A program made the translations under genes and the position numbers. Under the pieces are notes generated by a model, which worked only from the letters and a program-made list of their open reading frames with translations, did no database searches and was not told where the DNA came from. This document shows, piece by piece, positions 9,026-18,856 of a DNA stretch of 64,000 nt. How positions within the stretch are numbered: position 1 is the stretch's first letter; the number at the start of each line of letters is the position of its first letter. Location of the stretch: NCBI RefSeq assembly GCF_013408095.1, contig NZ_JACBZF010000001.1, positions 682,001 through 746,000 on the forward strand. The letters are read 5' to 3'. Source of the DNA: Novosphingobium marinum (GTDB lineage Bacteria > Pseudomonadota > Alphaproteobacteria > Sphingomonadales > Sphingomonadaceae).

Positions 9026-9499
9026 TCAGGGCGCTTCGCTGGCACCCCACAACCTGTCTGCGGGCGCAAAGCCCCTGTTTCCGCCGACATCGAAGCTGCA
9101 CCAGCCCGCCTCGCAATCGCCGAGCAGCCCGACCGCTCCCGGCTCGACCTTCCACAGGAGGCGCGCTGCCGCATCGGGTTCGGCGCGCATTTCGACGAGC
9201 TCTTCGCCGGTGACGATGGCGGTGCGCTCACGCTTAAGGAACCGGGCGACCATCCAGCCCTGCTCGCCGTCGGGATCCTCGATAAGGCGCCAGCCCTCCT
9301 TGATCCTGAGAACTTTCACGGGCAAGTCGCGGCGCTTGTAGACCCAGGCAATGCGATAGGTGCCGGCAGGGCCGACACGCATGTTCACTTCATCGGCGCG
9401 AATGGATGCCCAGTAAGGCACTTCCCGGTCCTGCGCGCTCGCCGGAGAAACGAGCGCACAGAGCGCGGCTGCAACGATTATGCTGAAAACCCGGACCAT
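9026..9499 (-). CDS. exported SH3-domain protein
   Basis: A 157-residue protein with a Sec signal peptide (cleavage after ASA at about residue 22). Two bacterial SH3-like repeats follow: the first with the typical NMRVGPAGTYRIAWVY near residues 39-54, the second around residues 95-150. Proteins of this kind act in the periplasm and usually bind peptidoglycan or other envelope partners; there is no enzymatic domain. It converges with the thiolase gene. Confidence 0.85.
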   Translation of the reverse strand: MVRVFSIIVAAALCALVSPASAQDREVPYWASIRADEVNMRVGPAGTYRIAWVYKRRDLPVKVLRIKEGWRLIEDPDGEQGWMVARFLKRERTAIVTGEELVEMRAEPDAAARLLWKVEPGAVGLLGDCEAGWCSFDVGGNRGFAPADRLWGASEAP

Positions 9500-9580
9500 G
9501 GGTCGTCCATAGCCTTAGCACGATTACCCGTTCAAGCCGGCTTGACCTCATGGGCCGCCAGCGAATAGCGCGGTACCGTT

Positions 9581-10600
9581 ATGACCGTCGTGACCGACAA
9601 ATCAGATACCCGGCGCGTGTCCGGCAAGCCCAGGGTCATCGTGACGCGGCGACTCCTGCCCGATACCGAGGCGAGGATGGGCGACCTGTTCGATGTGACC
9701 CTGAACGAACAGGACAAGCCGATGAGCCGAGCCGAGCTCATCGATGCGGTACGCTCCTGCGACGTACTCGTTCCGACCGTTACGGACACTATCGATCGTG
9801 ACCTGATCGATGCCGCCGGCGAACGGCTCGGACTGATCGCCAATTTCGGAGCGGGCGTGGATCACATCGATCTCGCCGCGGCGCGCCAGCGCAGGATCAT
9901 GGTCACCAACACACCGGGCGTCTTTACCGAAGACACTGCCGACATGACGATGGCGCTGATCATTTCGACGACGCGTCGTTTTTCCGAGGGTTTCAGGGCC
10001 GTGCAGGAAGGACGCTGGTCAGGCTGGTCGCCCTCCGCCTACCTCGGACACAGGATCGGCGGCAAGCTGCTCGGCATCGTCGGCATGGGGCGCATCGGGC
10101 AGGCCGTCGCGCACAGGGCCCGCGCGTTTGGCTTGCGGATCGTCTATCACAACCGGCATCCGTTGCCGGAGGCAGTGGAAAACATGCTCGCCGCGCGCTT
10201 CGAGCCCGATCTCGACAAACTCGTCGCCGAGGCAGACATTCTTTCGTTGAACTGCCCGGCAACCCCGGAAACCCATCACATCCTCGATGCGCGTCGCATC
10301 GCCCTCATGAAGCAGGGCGCGTACCTGGTGAATGCCGGCAGAGGCGAACTGGTCGACGAGAAAGCGCTGATAGCGGCCTTGGCCGAGGGACGGCTCGGCG
10401 GGGCCGGTCTCGACGTTTACGAAAACGAACCGGACGTTCCGGCTGCGCTTCTGAAACTGCCGAACGTCATCGCGATGCCGCATCTCGGAAGTGCGACGGA
10501 GGAAGGTCGCGGTGCGGCAGGCGAGAAGATCATCGCCAATATCCGATTCTGGGCAGACGGGCACCGTCCTCCCGACCAGGTTCTCGACACCCTGATATGA
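9581..10600 (+). CDS. D-isomer-specific 2-hydroxyacid dehydrogenase (glyoxylate/glycerate reductase type)
   Basis: A 339-residue NAD(P)-dependent 2-hydroxyacid dehydrogenase. The nucleotide-binding motif GMGRIG is at residues 168-173 and the catalytic triad is Arg254, Glu283 and His301, with the spacing of D-glycerate dehydrogenase. Likely substrates are glyoxylate, hydroxypyruvate or similar small 2-keto acids. It lies alone between the SH3 protein gene (divergent) and the ammonium transporter gene. A clear ribosome-binding site is not visible before the ATG. Confidence 0.9.
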   Translation: MTVVTDKSDTRRVSGKPRVIVTRRLLPDTEARMGDLFDVTLNEQDKPMSRAELIDAVRSCDVLVPTVTDTIDRDLIDAAGERLGLIANFGAGVDHIDLAAARQRRIMVTNTPGVFTEDTADMTMALIISTTRRFSEGFRAVQEGRWSGWSPSAYLGHRIGGKLLGIVGMGRIGQAVAHRARAFGLRIVYHNRHPLPEAVENMLAARFEPDLDKLVAEADILSLNCPATPETHHILDARRIALMKQGAYLVNAGRGELVDEKALIAALAEGRLGGAGLDVYENEPDVPAALLKLPNVIAMPHLGSATEEGRGAAGEKIIANIRFWADGHRPPDQVLDTLI

Positions 10601-10605
10601 TGCTT

Positions 10606-10630
10606 GCGCAAAAGCGCTTGTTTGTTTTCT
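10606..10630 (+). terminator. weak terminator-like hairpin after the dehydrogenase
   Basis: A short GCGC-AAAA-GCGC hairpin is followed by the T-rich stretch TTGTTTGTTTT. The stem is only 4 bp, so the call is tentative. Confidence 0.35.
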
Positions 10631-10675
10631 CAAAATTGTCCTAGAGCCTCAGCTGGGATAACGGGGAGGATTTTC

Positions 10676-11980
10676 ATGCGTCAGGCGCGTGCGCTCTTTT
10701 TTGCGCTTCTTTCGATGGGCTGGCCGGCTGCGGCTTTCGCGCAGGCAGGTCAGATCGACGTCGCCGACAGTGGCGACACCGCATGGATCCTTGTTTCCGC
10801 TGCGCTCGTCCTGATGATGACGGCGCCGGGCCTCAGCCTCTTTTACGGCGGCCTTGTCCGTTCGAAAAATTTTCTGTCGGTCCTGGTTCAGTGCGGCGCG
10901 ATCGCGGGTGTAGCCTCGCTGCTCTGGATCGTGGTCGGCTACACGCTCGCTTTCGGTCAGGTGTCGAACGGCTGGCTCGGAGCGGGCAACGCCTGGATGC
11001 TGATCGACCTCGGCAACGTGCGCGAAGGCCTCCTCGTGCCCGAGAGCGCATTCTCCCTGTTCCAGATGACTTTCGCCGCTATTACGCCCGCGCTCATGGT
11101 CGGTGCGTGGGTCGACCGGGCGAGGTTCGGCTGGGTCATAGGTTTCTGCGCCCTGTGGGGGCTTATCGTCTATGCGCCTGTCGCGCACTGGGTGTGGGGC
11201 GGCGGCTGGCTTTCGAGCGCGTTCGGTACGCTCGATTTCGCAGGCGGTATCGTCGTCCACACGACGGCGGGCGTGTCCGCACTGGTCGTGGCAATGCTGC
11301 TCGGGAAGCGGCAAGGCTTCCCCAAGACGCCGCTGCTGCCGCACAGCCCTTCGCTGACCATGGCTGGCGCGGCGATGCTGTGGGTCGGATGGTTCGGCTT
11401 CAACGGCGGTTCCGCCCTCGCCGCGAATGACGATGCCGCGGCGGCGATCATCAACACCCACGCTGCGGCGAGCGCGGCGGCCCTCACCTGGCTGCTGATC
11501 GAGCGCTTCGCGCTGGGCAAGCCGACGAGCGTAGGTTTCGCCACCGGCGCCATTGCCGGACTTGCCACCGTAACGCCTGCCGCAGGCTTCATCTCTCCGG
11601 GTGCGGCCATCCTCTTCGGAGTTGCCGGTGCCGCGATCTGTTACGGCGCGATCCAGGTCGTGAAGTTCAAGCTGACGATCGACGATTCCCTGGATGTCTT
11701 TGCCGTCCACGGAGTCGGCGGGATGACAGGATCGCTGTTGCTGGCCGTGTTCCTCGCCTCCTCGTTCGGCGGGATCGGTTTTGCTGACGGCATGACCATG
11801 GGCGGTCAGTTCGTCGCACAGCTTGTCGGTGTGGTTGTCGTCCTTGTCTGGTCGGCGATTGCCACTGTCATCGTGGCGCTGATGGTGTCTCTGCTTTTCC
11901 CGATGAGGGTCGGGGAAGATGCAGAACGCGACGGGCTCGACATCTCGAGCCATGGCGAGCGCGCCTGGGAATTCGATTGA
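10676..11980 (+). CDS. amt: ammonium transporter, Amt/MEP family
   Basis: An 11-helix ammonium channel of the inner membrane, 434 residues including an N-terminal signal sequence (cleavage near AFAQA, residue 23) as in E. coli AmtB. The twin pore histidines are His195 and His345 (VHGVGGMTG), and the family motif LFYGGLVRSKN is at about residues 55-65. The ATG at 10676 follows GGGGAGGA. No PII gene (glnK/glnB) is beside it, unlike most amtB loci; regulation by a distant PII protein is likely but not shown. Confidence 0.95.
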   Translation: MRQARALFFALLSMGWPAAAFAQAGQIDVADSGDTAWILVSAALVLMMTAPGLSLFYGGLVRSKNFLSVLVQCGAIAGVASLLWIVVGYTLAFGQVSNGWLGAGNAWMLIDLGNVREGLLVPESAFSLFQMTFAAITPALMVGAWVDRARFGWVIGFCALWGLIVYAPVAHWVWGGGWLSSAFGTLDFAGGIVVHTTAGVSALVVAMLLGKRQGFPKTPLLPHSPSLTMAGAAMLWVGWFGFNGGSALAANDDAAAAIINTHAAASAAALTWLLIERFALGKPTSVGFATGAIAGLATVTPAAGFISPGAAILFGVAGAAICYGAIQVVKFKLTIDDSLDVFAVHGVGGMTGSLLLAVFLASSFGGIGFADGMTMGGQFVAQLVGVVVVLVWSAIATVIVALMVSLLFPMRVGEDAERDGLDISSHGERAWEFD

Positions 11981-11989
11981 GGTCGAGGC

Positions 11990-12015
11990 GGGAGCCGCGC
12001 CGTAAAGCGGCTCCC
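11990..12015. terminator. bidirectional terminator between amt and the flavoprotein gene
   Basis: A perfect 9-bp stem GGGAGCCGC / GCGGCTCCC with an 8-nt loop lies between two convergent genes. There is no strong T-run on either side, but position and stem strength fit a shared terminator. Confidence 0.6.
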
Positions 12016-12022
12016 TGCCCTG

Positions 12023-13429
12023 TCAGTCGCCGGTCAGGATCCGCTCGACCAGCTGCTTCACCGTCGGCGTGAAGTTGTTCGAGTAGAACGGATCCTGCCT
12101 GAACCGGTACGCGGCATGGCCAGCGAACATCAGGTTCTCGTCGACCGGGCCGCCGTGGGCGATGTCCTGAAGCGTTTTCTGGATGCAGAAGCTGCGCGGA
12201 TCGGCCAGCCTTCCCGTGCTGTAGTCGTCGTGGTCCTTCCACGCAGAGAAGCCGCAATGCGACAGGCAGCCCATGCAGTCGGCCTGGTCCTTGCGGATCG
12301 TGGCGCGTTCTTCGGTGGAAACGAAAACCACGGTATCGTCGGGGGTCTTGAGCGCTTCGGTATGTCCCTCGGCCACCCACGAGCGGGCACGATCGCGGTC
12401 CTTGGGCGTAACCCAGAAGTTCTTGCCCTTCACTCCGGCATCGAGCTGCACGGTGTGCTCGCCCGCCTCGACACGCGAATAGGGGATCTGACGGTCCGAT
12501 CGAGCCTCGAGGTTGCGAAGGAATGAGTTCCTGACCGCCGATGAGTAAAATCCGGTCGGCGAGAACTTGTGCAGCAGCACGTCGCCGGGTTCTAGATTGC
12601 GCAGTTCGTCCTTCCATTCCTGTGGGATGGGACTTTCGTGCGTAAGCAGCGGACGCGTGCCGAACTGGAAGGCGATGGGACCAAGCTCGGGATTGTCGAT
12701 CCAGTCGTCCCACTCGCGCAGGTACCAGACTCCGCCCGCCATCACGATCGGCACGTCGTCCGAAACGCCTTCCTTGCGCATCATGTCGCGCAGCTGCTTG
12801 ACCCGCGGATAGGGATCCTCCGGCTTCGTCGGATCCTCCGCATTCGACAGGCCGTTGTGCCCTCCAGCCAGCCAGGGATCTTCGTAGACGACCGCGGCCA
12901 TGAGGTCCGAGACCTTGTGGTAAGCGCGTTTCCACAGCGCCCTAAAGGCCCTGCCCGAACTCACGATGGGCAGGTAGTTAACATTGAAGCGCGCGGCGAT
13001 CTCGCTCAGCCGGTATGGCATGCCCGCGCCGCAGGTCACGCCTGCCACAAGCCCTCTCGTGCGTTCGAGAACGCCTTCAAGCACGGCTTGCGCACCCCCC
13101 ATTTCCCACAATACGTTGATGTTGATGGCACCCTTGCCACCGGCAATGTCGTAGGCACGGCGAACCTGCTCGACGCCGCCGTCGATAGCGTAGCGGATCA
13201 ATTGCTCGTGACGTTCCTTGCGGGTGAGCTGGTCGTAGACCTGGGGGATGATCTTCCCTTCGGCGTCGTAGCTGTCGGCATTGACCGCACTGACCGTGCC
13301 GATGCCCCCGGCGGCGGCCCATGCTCCAGACGACGCGTGGTTCGTCGCTGAAACACCCTTCCCGCCTTCAATGACCGGCCAGACCTCGCGGCCGCCATAC
13401 ATGATCGGCTGTAAACCCTTGAAACTCAT
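12023..13429 (-). CDS. nitronate monooxygenase-like FMN oxidoreductase with C-terminal cysteine cluster
   Basis: A 468-residue TIM-barrel flavoprotein of the NAD(P)H-dependent flavin oxidoreductase / nitronate monooxygenase (YrpB, 2-nitropropane dioxygenase) family. The N-terminal barrel carries glycine-rich phosphate-binding segments (TCGAGMP, VMAGGVW). Beyond the usual domain there is a C-terminal extension with Cys385, Cys388, Cys392 and Cys415 (CMGCLSHCGF), suggesting a metal or FeS site. The ATG at 13429 is the likely start; a GTG at 13465 overlapping the upstream stop (GTGA) is the alternative. True substrate unknown. Confidence 0.8.
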   Translation of the reverse strand: MSFKGLQPIMYGGREVWPVIEGGKGVSATNHASSGAWAAAGGIGTVSAVNADSYDAEGKIIPQVYDQLTRKERHEQLIRYAIDGGVEQVRRAYDIAGGKGAININVLWEMGGAQAVLEGVLERTRGLVAGVTCGAGMPYRLSEIAARFNVNYLPIVSSGRAFRALWKRAYHKVSDLMAAVVYEDPWLAGGHNGLSNAEDPTKPEDPYPRVKQLRDMMRKEGVSDDVPIVMAGGVWYLREWDDWIDNPELGPIAFQFGTRPLLTHESPIPQEWKDELRNLEPGDVLLHKFSPTGFYSSAVRNSFLRNLEARSDRQIPYSRVEAGEHTVQLDAGVKGKNFWVTPKDRDRARSWVAEGHTEALKTPDDTVVFVSTEERATIRKDQADCMGCLSHCGFSAWKDHDDYSTGRLADPRSFCIQKTLQDIAHGGPVDENLMFAGHAAYRFRQDPFYSNNFTPTVKQLVERILTGD

Positions 13430-13461
13430 TACAGTATCAGTCTTTCCCCTGACCGCCCGGC

Positions 13462-14253
13462 TCACTTGCCGTTCGCGTCGCCGTTACCTGGCTGCTGGCA
13501 GGGCTTTATCTCGGAAGGCGCCGGTTGTTCTTCCGCAGCCTCGAATTGAGCATAATAGCCTTGAAGGTCGGGCTTACGCACAAATTCGGTCAAGCGAAAG
13601 CCCGTGGCAGAAAATTCGCAGAAAAGCAGCGTCGGCGGGATACCGTGTCGGTCCGTCGGTCGGTCGACGTCGACCACGATGACTTTGCCTCCGGGATGGA
13701 GCGCAGGTCGCAGGCGCCAAAGGAAGGCATATGGTTCGGCGACTTCATGGTACATGTGGACAAGGAAGACCCGATCAAAGCTTGCCTCGGGCAAACGCGG
13801 ATCGTCCTCGGCGCCGAGCTTGATCGAGACATTGTCCAGCCGCTCGCGTTCGACGCGGGCGCCCAGCCGGCGAAGGGCCTGGCGGTCGATATCCTGCGCC
13901 AGCACGCGCCCTTCGGCCCCGACCCGCTCTGCCAGCCGGACAGTGTAGTAACCCTCACCTGCACCGATATCGGCAACCGTCATTCCGGACTCGATCTGCG
14001 CCAGGTCCATCACCGTCTGGGCTTCGTTGACGCTGTCGCGCTCGGTCTCGGTCGAGAACTGGTTGGCGCCGAGCTCGGATACCGGCCTGTCGGGTTTTGG
14101 GAACGCGAGCGCGCTTTCGGGACGGTCGGGATCGGCGGTACGCCCCTGGCACCCTGAAAGCGGCAGCGCAGCGATCAGGAGAATGCAGGCAAGCGGACGC
14201 ATCGCAAACTGCATGCGGTCCATCAGACCTCGGGTTGCCATCCTGCCAAGCAT
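13462..14253 (-). CDS. class I SAM methyltransferase-like protein with lipoprotein signal
   Basis: A protein of up to 263 residues. The start of the Rossmann methyltransferase fold is clear: VADIGAGEGYYTVRLAERVG (motif I) about 60 residues after the signal. The N-terminus has a hydrophobic segment ending in a lipobox (LSGC, Cys35), predicting export and lipid anchoring. Several in-frame ATGs exist; the one at 14223, preceded by GAGG, would give a more normal signal peptide. It follows prfB by 7 nt and is likely co-transcribed with it and with the flavoprotein gene. A periplasmic SAM-dependent enzyme is unusual. Confidence 0.78.
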   Translation of the reverse strand: MLGRMATRGLMDRMQFAMRPLACILLIAALPLSGCQGRTADPDRPESALAFPKPDRPVSELGANQFSTETERDSVNEAQTVMDLAQIESGMTVADIGAGEGYYTVRLAERVGAEGRVLAQDIDRQALRRLGARVERERLDNVSIKLGAEDDPRLPEASFDRVFLVHMYHEVAEPYAFLWRLRPALHPGGKVIVVDVDRPTDRHGIPPTLLFCEFSATGFRLTEFVRKPDLQGYYAQFEAAEEQPAPSEIKPCQQPGNGDANGK

Positions 14254-14260
14254 GCCGGGA

Positions 14261-15388
14261 TCAATCGTCGTCCGTCACTTCGACCTTCTCGCCCGTGACC
14301 TTTTGCGACAGCGCTGCGGCCATGAAGCGATCGAGGTCTCCGTCGAGAACGTCGCCCGGCGAAGTCGAGACGACGCCGGTGCGGAGATCCTTGACCTGCT
14401 GATAGGGCTGGAGGACGTAGCTCCGAATCTGGTGCCCCCATCCGATTTCGGTCTTGGCCTGGTATTCGCCCGAAGCCGCAGCCTCGCGTTCGGCCAGTTC
14501 CTTTTCGAAAAGTCGCGCCTTCAGCATGTTCATAGCGGTCGCGCGGTTCTTGTGCTGGGAACGGTCGTTCTGGCTTGCGACCACGATGCCGGTCGGGATG
14601 TGCGTGATACGAACCGCAGAGTCCGTCGTATTGACGTGCTGGCCGCCCGCGCCGGAAGCGCGATAGGTGTCTATGCGCAGGTCTGAATCGACGACCTCGA
14701 TCTCGATGTCGTCGTCGATGACCGGGTAGACCCAGACGCTCGAAAAGCTCGTGTGACGGCGCGCGGAGCTGTCGTAGGGGCTGATGCGGACGAGGCGGTG
14801 CACACCGCTTTCGGTCTTCGCATACCCGTATGCGTTTTCGCCCTTGATCAGGAGCGTGCAGCTCTTGATGCCGGCTTGCTCACCCGCGTGATAGTCTACC
14901 AGCTCGACCTTGAAGCCGCGCCGCTCAGCCCAGCGCGTGTACATGCGCTGCAGCATTTCCGCCCAGTCCTGGCTCTCGGTGCCGCCTGCGCCGGCATGGA
15001 CCTCAAGGTAGGCGTCGTTGCTATCGGCCTCACCGGAAAGCAGCGCATCGACCTTGTCGGAATCGGCACGCTCGGCGAGCGTTTCGAGTGTCGAAAGTCC
15101 CTCGTTCACAGTGTCGTCGTCGCCTTCGGCCTCGCCAAGTTCGACAAACTCCACAGCATCGGTCATTTCCTGGCTGATCTCGTTGACCGTGCCGATCGCC
15201 GATTCCAGCCGGCGACGTTCCCGCATCACGGTTTCGGCTTCCCTGGGATCGTCCCAGAGCGTAGGATCCTCGACGCGCGCGTTGAGCTCGTCGAGGCGCC
15301 GCACCGCACGATCCCAGTCAAGCGACTGCCGGATAAGTCCGAGCGCCGCTTCTATCCTCTCGATATGAGCCTGCCCTTCGGCACGCAT
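14261..15388 (-). CDS. prfB: peptide chain release factor 2
   Basis: RF2 terminates translation at UGA and UAA. The 375-residue protein has the peptidyl-tRNA hydrolysis motif GGQ at residues 248-250 and the codon-recognition segment SPY (203-205) where E. coli RF2 has SPF. The frame is open from the ATG at 15388, with no in-frame UGA, so the programmed frameshift of E. coli prfB is absent. A TTG three codons upstream is possible but unnecessary. It heads a minus-strand group with the methyltransferase-like gene. Confidence 0.97.
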   Translation of the reverse strand: MRAEGQAHIERIEAALGLIRQSLDWDRAVRRLDELNARVEDPTLWDDPREAETVMRERRRLESAIGTVNEISQEMTDAVEFVELGEAEGDDDTVNEGLSTLETLAERADSDKVDALLSGEADSNDAYLEVHAGAGGTESQDWAEMLQRMYTRWAERRGFKVELVDYHAGEQAGIKSCTLLIKGENAYGYAKTESGVHRLVRISPYDSSARRHTSFSSVWVYPVIDDDIEIEVVDSDLRIDTYRASGAGGQHVNTTDSAVRITHIPTGIVVASQNDRSQHKNRATAMNMLKARLFEKELAEREAAASGEYQAKTEIGWGHQIRSYVLQPYQQVKDLRTGVVSTSPGDVLDGDLDRFMAAALSQKVTGEKVEVTDDD

Positions 15389-15403
15389 AGTACTCAAACT
15401 CCG

Positions 15404-15432
15404 AAAAATCCGCCGCTCCGCTTAGCGAAGCG
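15404..15432 (-). terminator. rho-independent terminator of the peroxiredoxin gene
   Basis: On the minus strand CGCTTCG-CTAAG-CGGAGCG forms a 7-bp stem (one G-U pair), followed by GCGGATTTTT. It lies 70 nt after the peroxiredoxin stop and just before prfB, separating the two transcription units. Confidence 0.7.
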
Positions 15433-15499
15433 TCGCAGAATGTAAACAATTCGGCGAGGTCGGAGGCCGCCAAAGGCCATCCGGTCGCGACCCGATCGG

Positions 15500-16042
15500 C
15501 TACTTTGCGGCCAGTCGCTTCACCGCCGCCAGAGTGAGCCGGACATGATCGCGATAGTCCATGTCGGAATGAACGAACGCGATCCGGCCGTCCTGCCCGA
15601 TGACATAGCTTACCCGGTCGGCCATTCCCGAAGCCTTGCCTTCCAGTTCGAGCGCGACATCGTACGCATCGATAATGGCGGGGCTGGCCGTCGCTACTGC
15701 GAACTTGTCGCGACATGCCTCGGTCGAGAAGCGCTTGAGCAGGTCGAGATCGTCCGCCGACATGCCGATGACCGTCGCCCCGGCTGCGGCGAATTCGTCG
15801 TGCGCGTCGGCAAAGGCCTTGGTCTCGAGCGTGCAACCGTGCGTGAACGCTTTCGGGTAGAAGTAGAGCACGACCGGCCCCTTGCGCAGAGCTGCCTGCA
15901 AGTTGAATGCATAGCCCTTCCCCGCAAGTGCACCTTGCGTCGAGAACATCGGGGCCTTCGATCCTGCGGGTAATTCGCCAAACGCGGACGCCGGAAAGGC
16001 GAGCGTGGCAAGGGCGGCAAGCACTGCGGCAATCTTGGTCAT
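15500..16042 (-). CDS. exported peroxiredoxin, AhpC/TSA (PrxQ/Bcp-like)
   Basis: A 180-residue thioredoxin-fold peroxidase with a Sec signal peptide (residues 1-21, cleavage near ASA/FG). The peroxidatic cysteine is Cys70 in FTHGCTLE. There is no Cys five residues later as in E. coli Bcp; Cys110 is a candidate resolving residue, as in some PrxQ proteins. It should reduce peroxides in the periplasm, which requires an unknown periplasmic reductant. The ATG at 16042 is chosen because the frame upstream is antisense to ettA. Confidence 0.85.
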   Translation of the reverse strand: MTKIAAVLAALATLAFPASAFGELPAGSKAPMFSTQGALAGKGYAFNLQAALRKGPVVLYFYPKAFTHGCTLETKAFADAHDEFAAAGATVIGMSADDLDLLKRFSTEACRDKFAVATASPAIIDAYDVALELEGKASGMADRVSYVIGQDGRIAFVHSDMDYRDHVRLTLAAVKRLAAK

Positions 16043-16162
16043 GCATCCTATGTGGACGCCGCAATGCTTCTTGTCGAGGGGTCGCCAGCCCGCTTGCGAG
16101 GTTGCGTGCCGGACTGTAGAGCGGGCGCGATTTCCAGATAAGTCAATTTCCAGAGGACCCCG

Positions 16163-17842
<1,680 letters not shown>

Positions 17843-17849
17843 CGGCGGC

Positions 17850-18116
17850 TTGGTCGCTCGGCTTCTAACGGTCCGGGGCCGGGTACAGGGCGTATTCTAT
17901 CGCGACTGGACGGTCGGGACCGCACGCGATCTGGATGTTTCCGGGTGGGTCAGGAACGAGCCGGACGGCACGGTCTCAGCCCACCTCGAAGGCGATGCGG
18001 ATAGGCTCGACCAGATGATCGCGCGAATGCATGACGGTCCGCCGGCGGCGCGTGTCGAACAGATCGATGTAGTCGAAGCGGTACCGGAGGAACTCGGGGA
18101 TTTTCGCCGGCGCTAG
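17850..18116 (+). CDS. acyP: acylphosphatase
   Basis: An 88-residue acylphosphatase that hydrolyses carboxyl-phosphate bonds such as those in carbamoyl or 1,3-bisphosphoglycerate. The phosphate-binding signature GRVQGVFYRDW contains the catalytic Arg18, and Asn36 lies in GWVRNEPDG. Translation must start at the TTG at 17850, the only start that retains the fold. It is 7 nt downstream of ettA and probably co-transcribed. Its 3' end overlaps the convergent PNPOx-like gene by 4 nt. Confidence 0.93.
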   Translation: MVARLLTVRGRVQGVFYRDWTVGTARDLDVSGWVRNEPDGTVSAHLEGDADRLDQMIARMHDGPPAARVEQIDVVEAVPEELGDFRRR

Positions 18117-18682
18117 GGCGATATCCAGCGTCCCTCACCCCGCACGAAGATCGCGCGCCTGTGACCGGTGTGGGCCAGGCTGAACCAGTCGATCTCGATC
18201 AGGTCGACGAGCAGCACGGCGAAATTCTGCCGAGCGGCTTCCAGTTGGCTGTCGCTCGGCTCGATCCCTTCCGCCCAATCCGGAAGACCCGACGTCGGCG
18301 CGTTCGACACGGCGCCGGGCGCTGCGCCGAGATAGCACCTCCTTGCGAAATTGGTGCTTTCCAGCCAGGCGCGGTCGGCCGACGGACCTTCGTTTTCGAT
18401 CCGTGCGCGCCCGCGACAACGGATCTGGAGCTTTGCCTCGCGATCGTAGAACAGCAGGCCGATATCCGGGTCGCGCTTGATGACCGCAACTTTCGGCGCC
18501 CTCGCATCGGTGTGGAAGCGAGCGGTCTGTTCTGCGGTGTCAAGATGGCGAAGCACCATCACGCGGGCGTCGGCATCGGCGGTGGAGACTACCGGGGTGT
18601 GCATTGGCGAACGCCTGTCGATCGCGCCCCTTGCTAGCGCCGAAAGCACCCCGGTCCAGATCGCTTCGAGATTCTCGCTCAT
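18113..18682 (-). CDS. pyridoxamine 5'-phosphate oxidase-like FMN-binding protein
   Basis: A 189-residue split-barrel flavin protein of the pyridoxamine 5'-phosphate oxidase-like group. The N-terminal half carries the FMN-binding beta strands (MHTPVVSTADADARVMVLRH, residues about 27-46) and the C-terminal segment ends in IDWFSLAHTGHRRAIF, a conserved closing motif. It is not the classic pdxH because the C-terminal substrate-binding Arg/His pattern differs. Activity unknown. Start chosen at ATG 18682, not an upstream start. Confidence 0.82.
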   Translation of the reverse strand: MSENLEAIWTGVLSALARGAIDRRSPMHTPVVSTADADARVMVLRHLDTAEQTARFHTDARAPKVAVIKRDPDIGLLFYDREAKLQIRCRGRARIENEGPSADRAWLESTNFARRCYLGAAPGAVSNAPTSGLPDWAEGIEPSDSQLEAARQNFAVLLVDLIEIDWFSLAHTGHRRAIFVRGEGRWISP

Positions 18683-18856
18683 GGCACCCGGCCTTGCGTT
18701 TCCGCGGCACAAACATTACGTTCATAAAAGTGAGAGGAAACCTTAACGTAGGACTTCTGCACGGTTCACCTTCGGGTCAGTGCGACTGGTCTAGAAAGCA
18801 AGTGTACCGCCGCTGAGCCGAGAGCGCGGGAAAAACCGCAACTGGCGAGAGAGAAC

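Noticed and set aside
14261..15388. Programmed frameshift in prfB
   Set aside because: The frame is open from ATG 15388 to the end with no in-frame UGA near codon 26, so no frameshift is needed.
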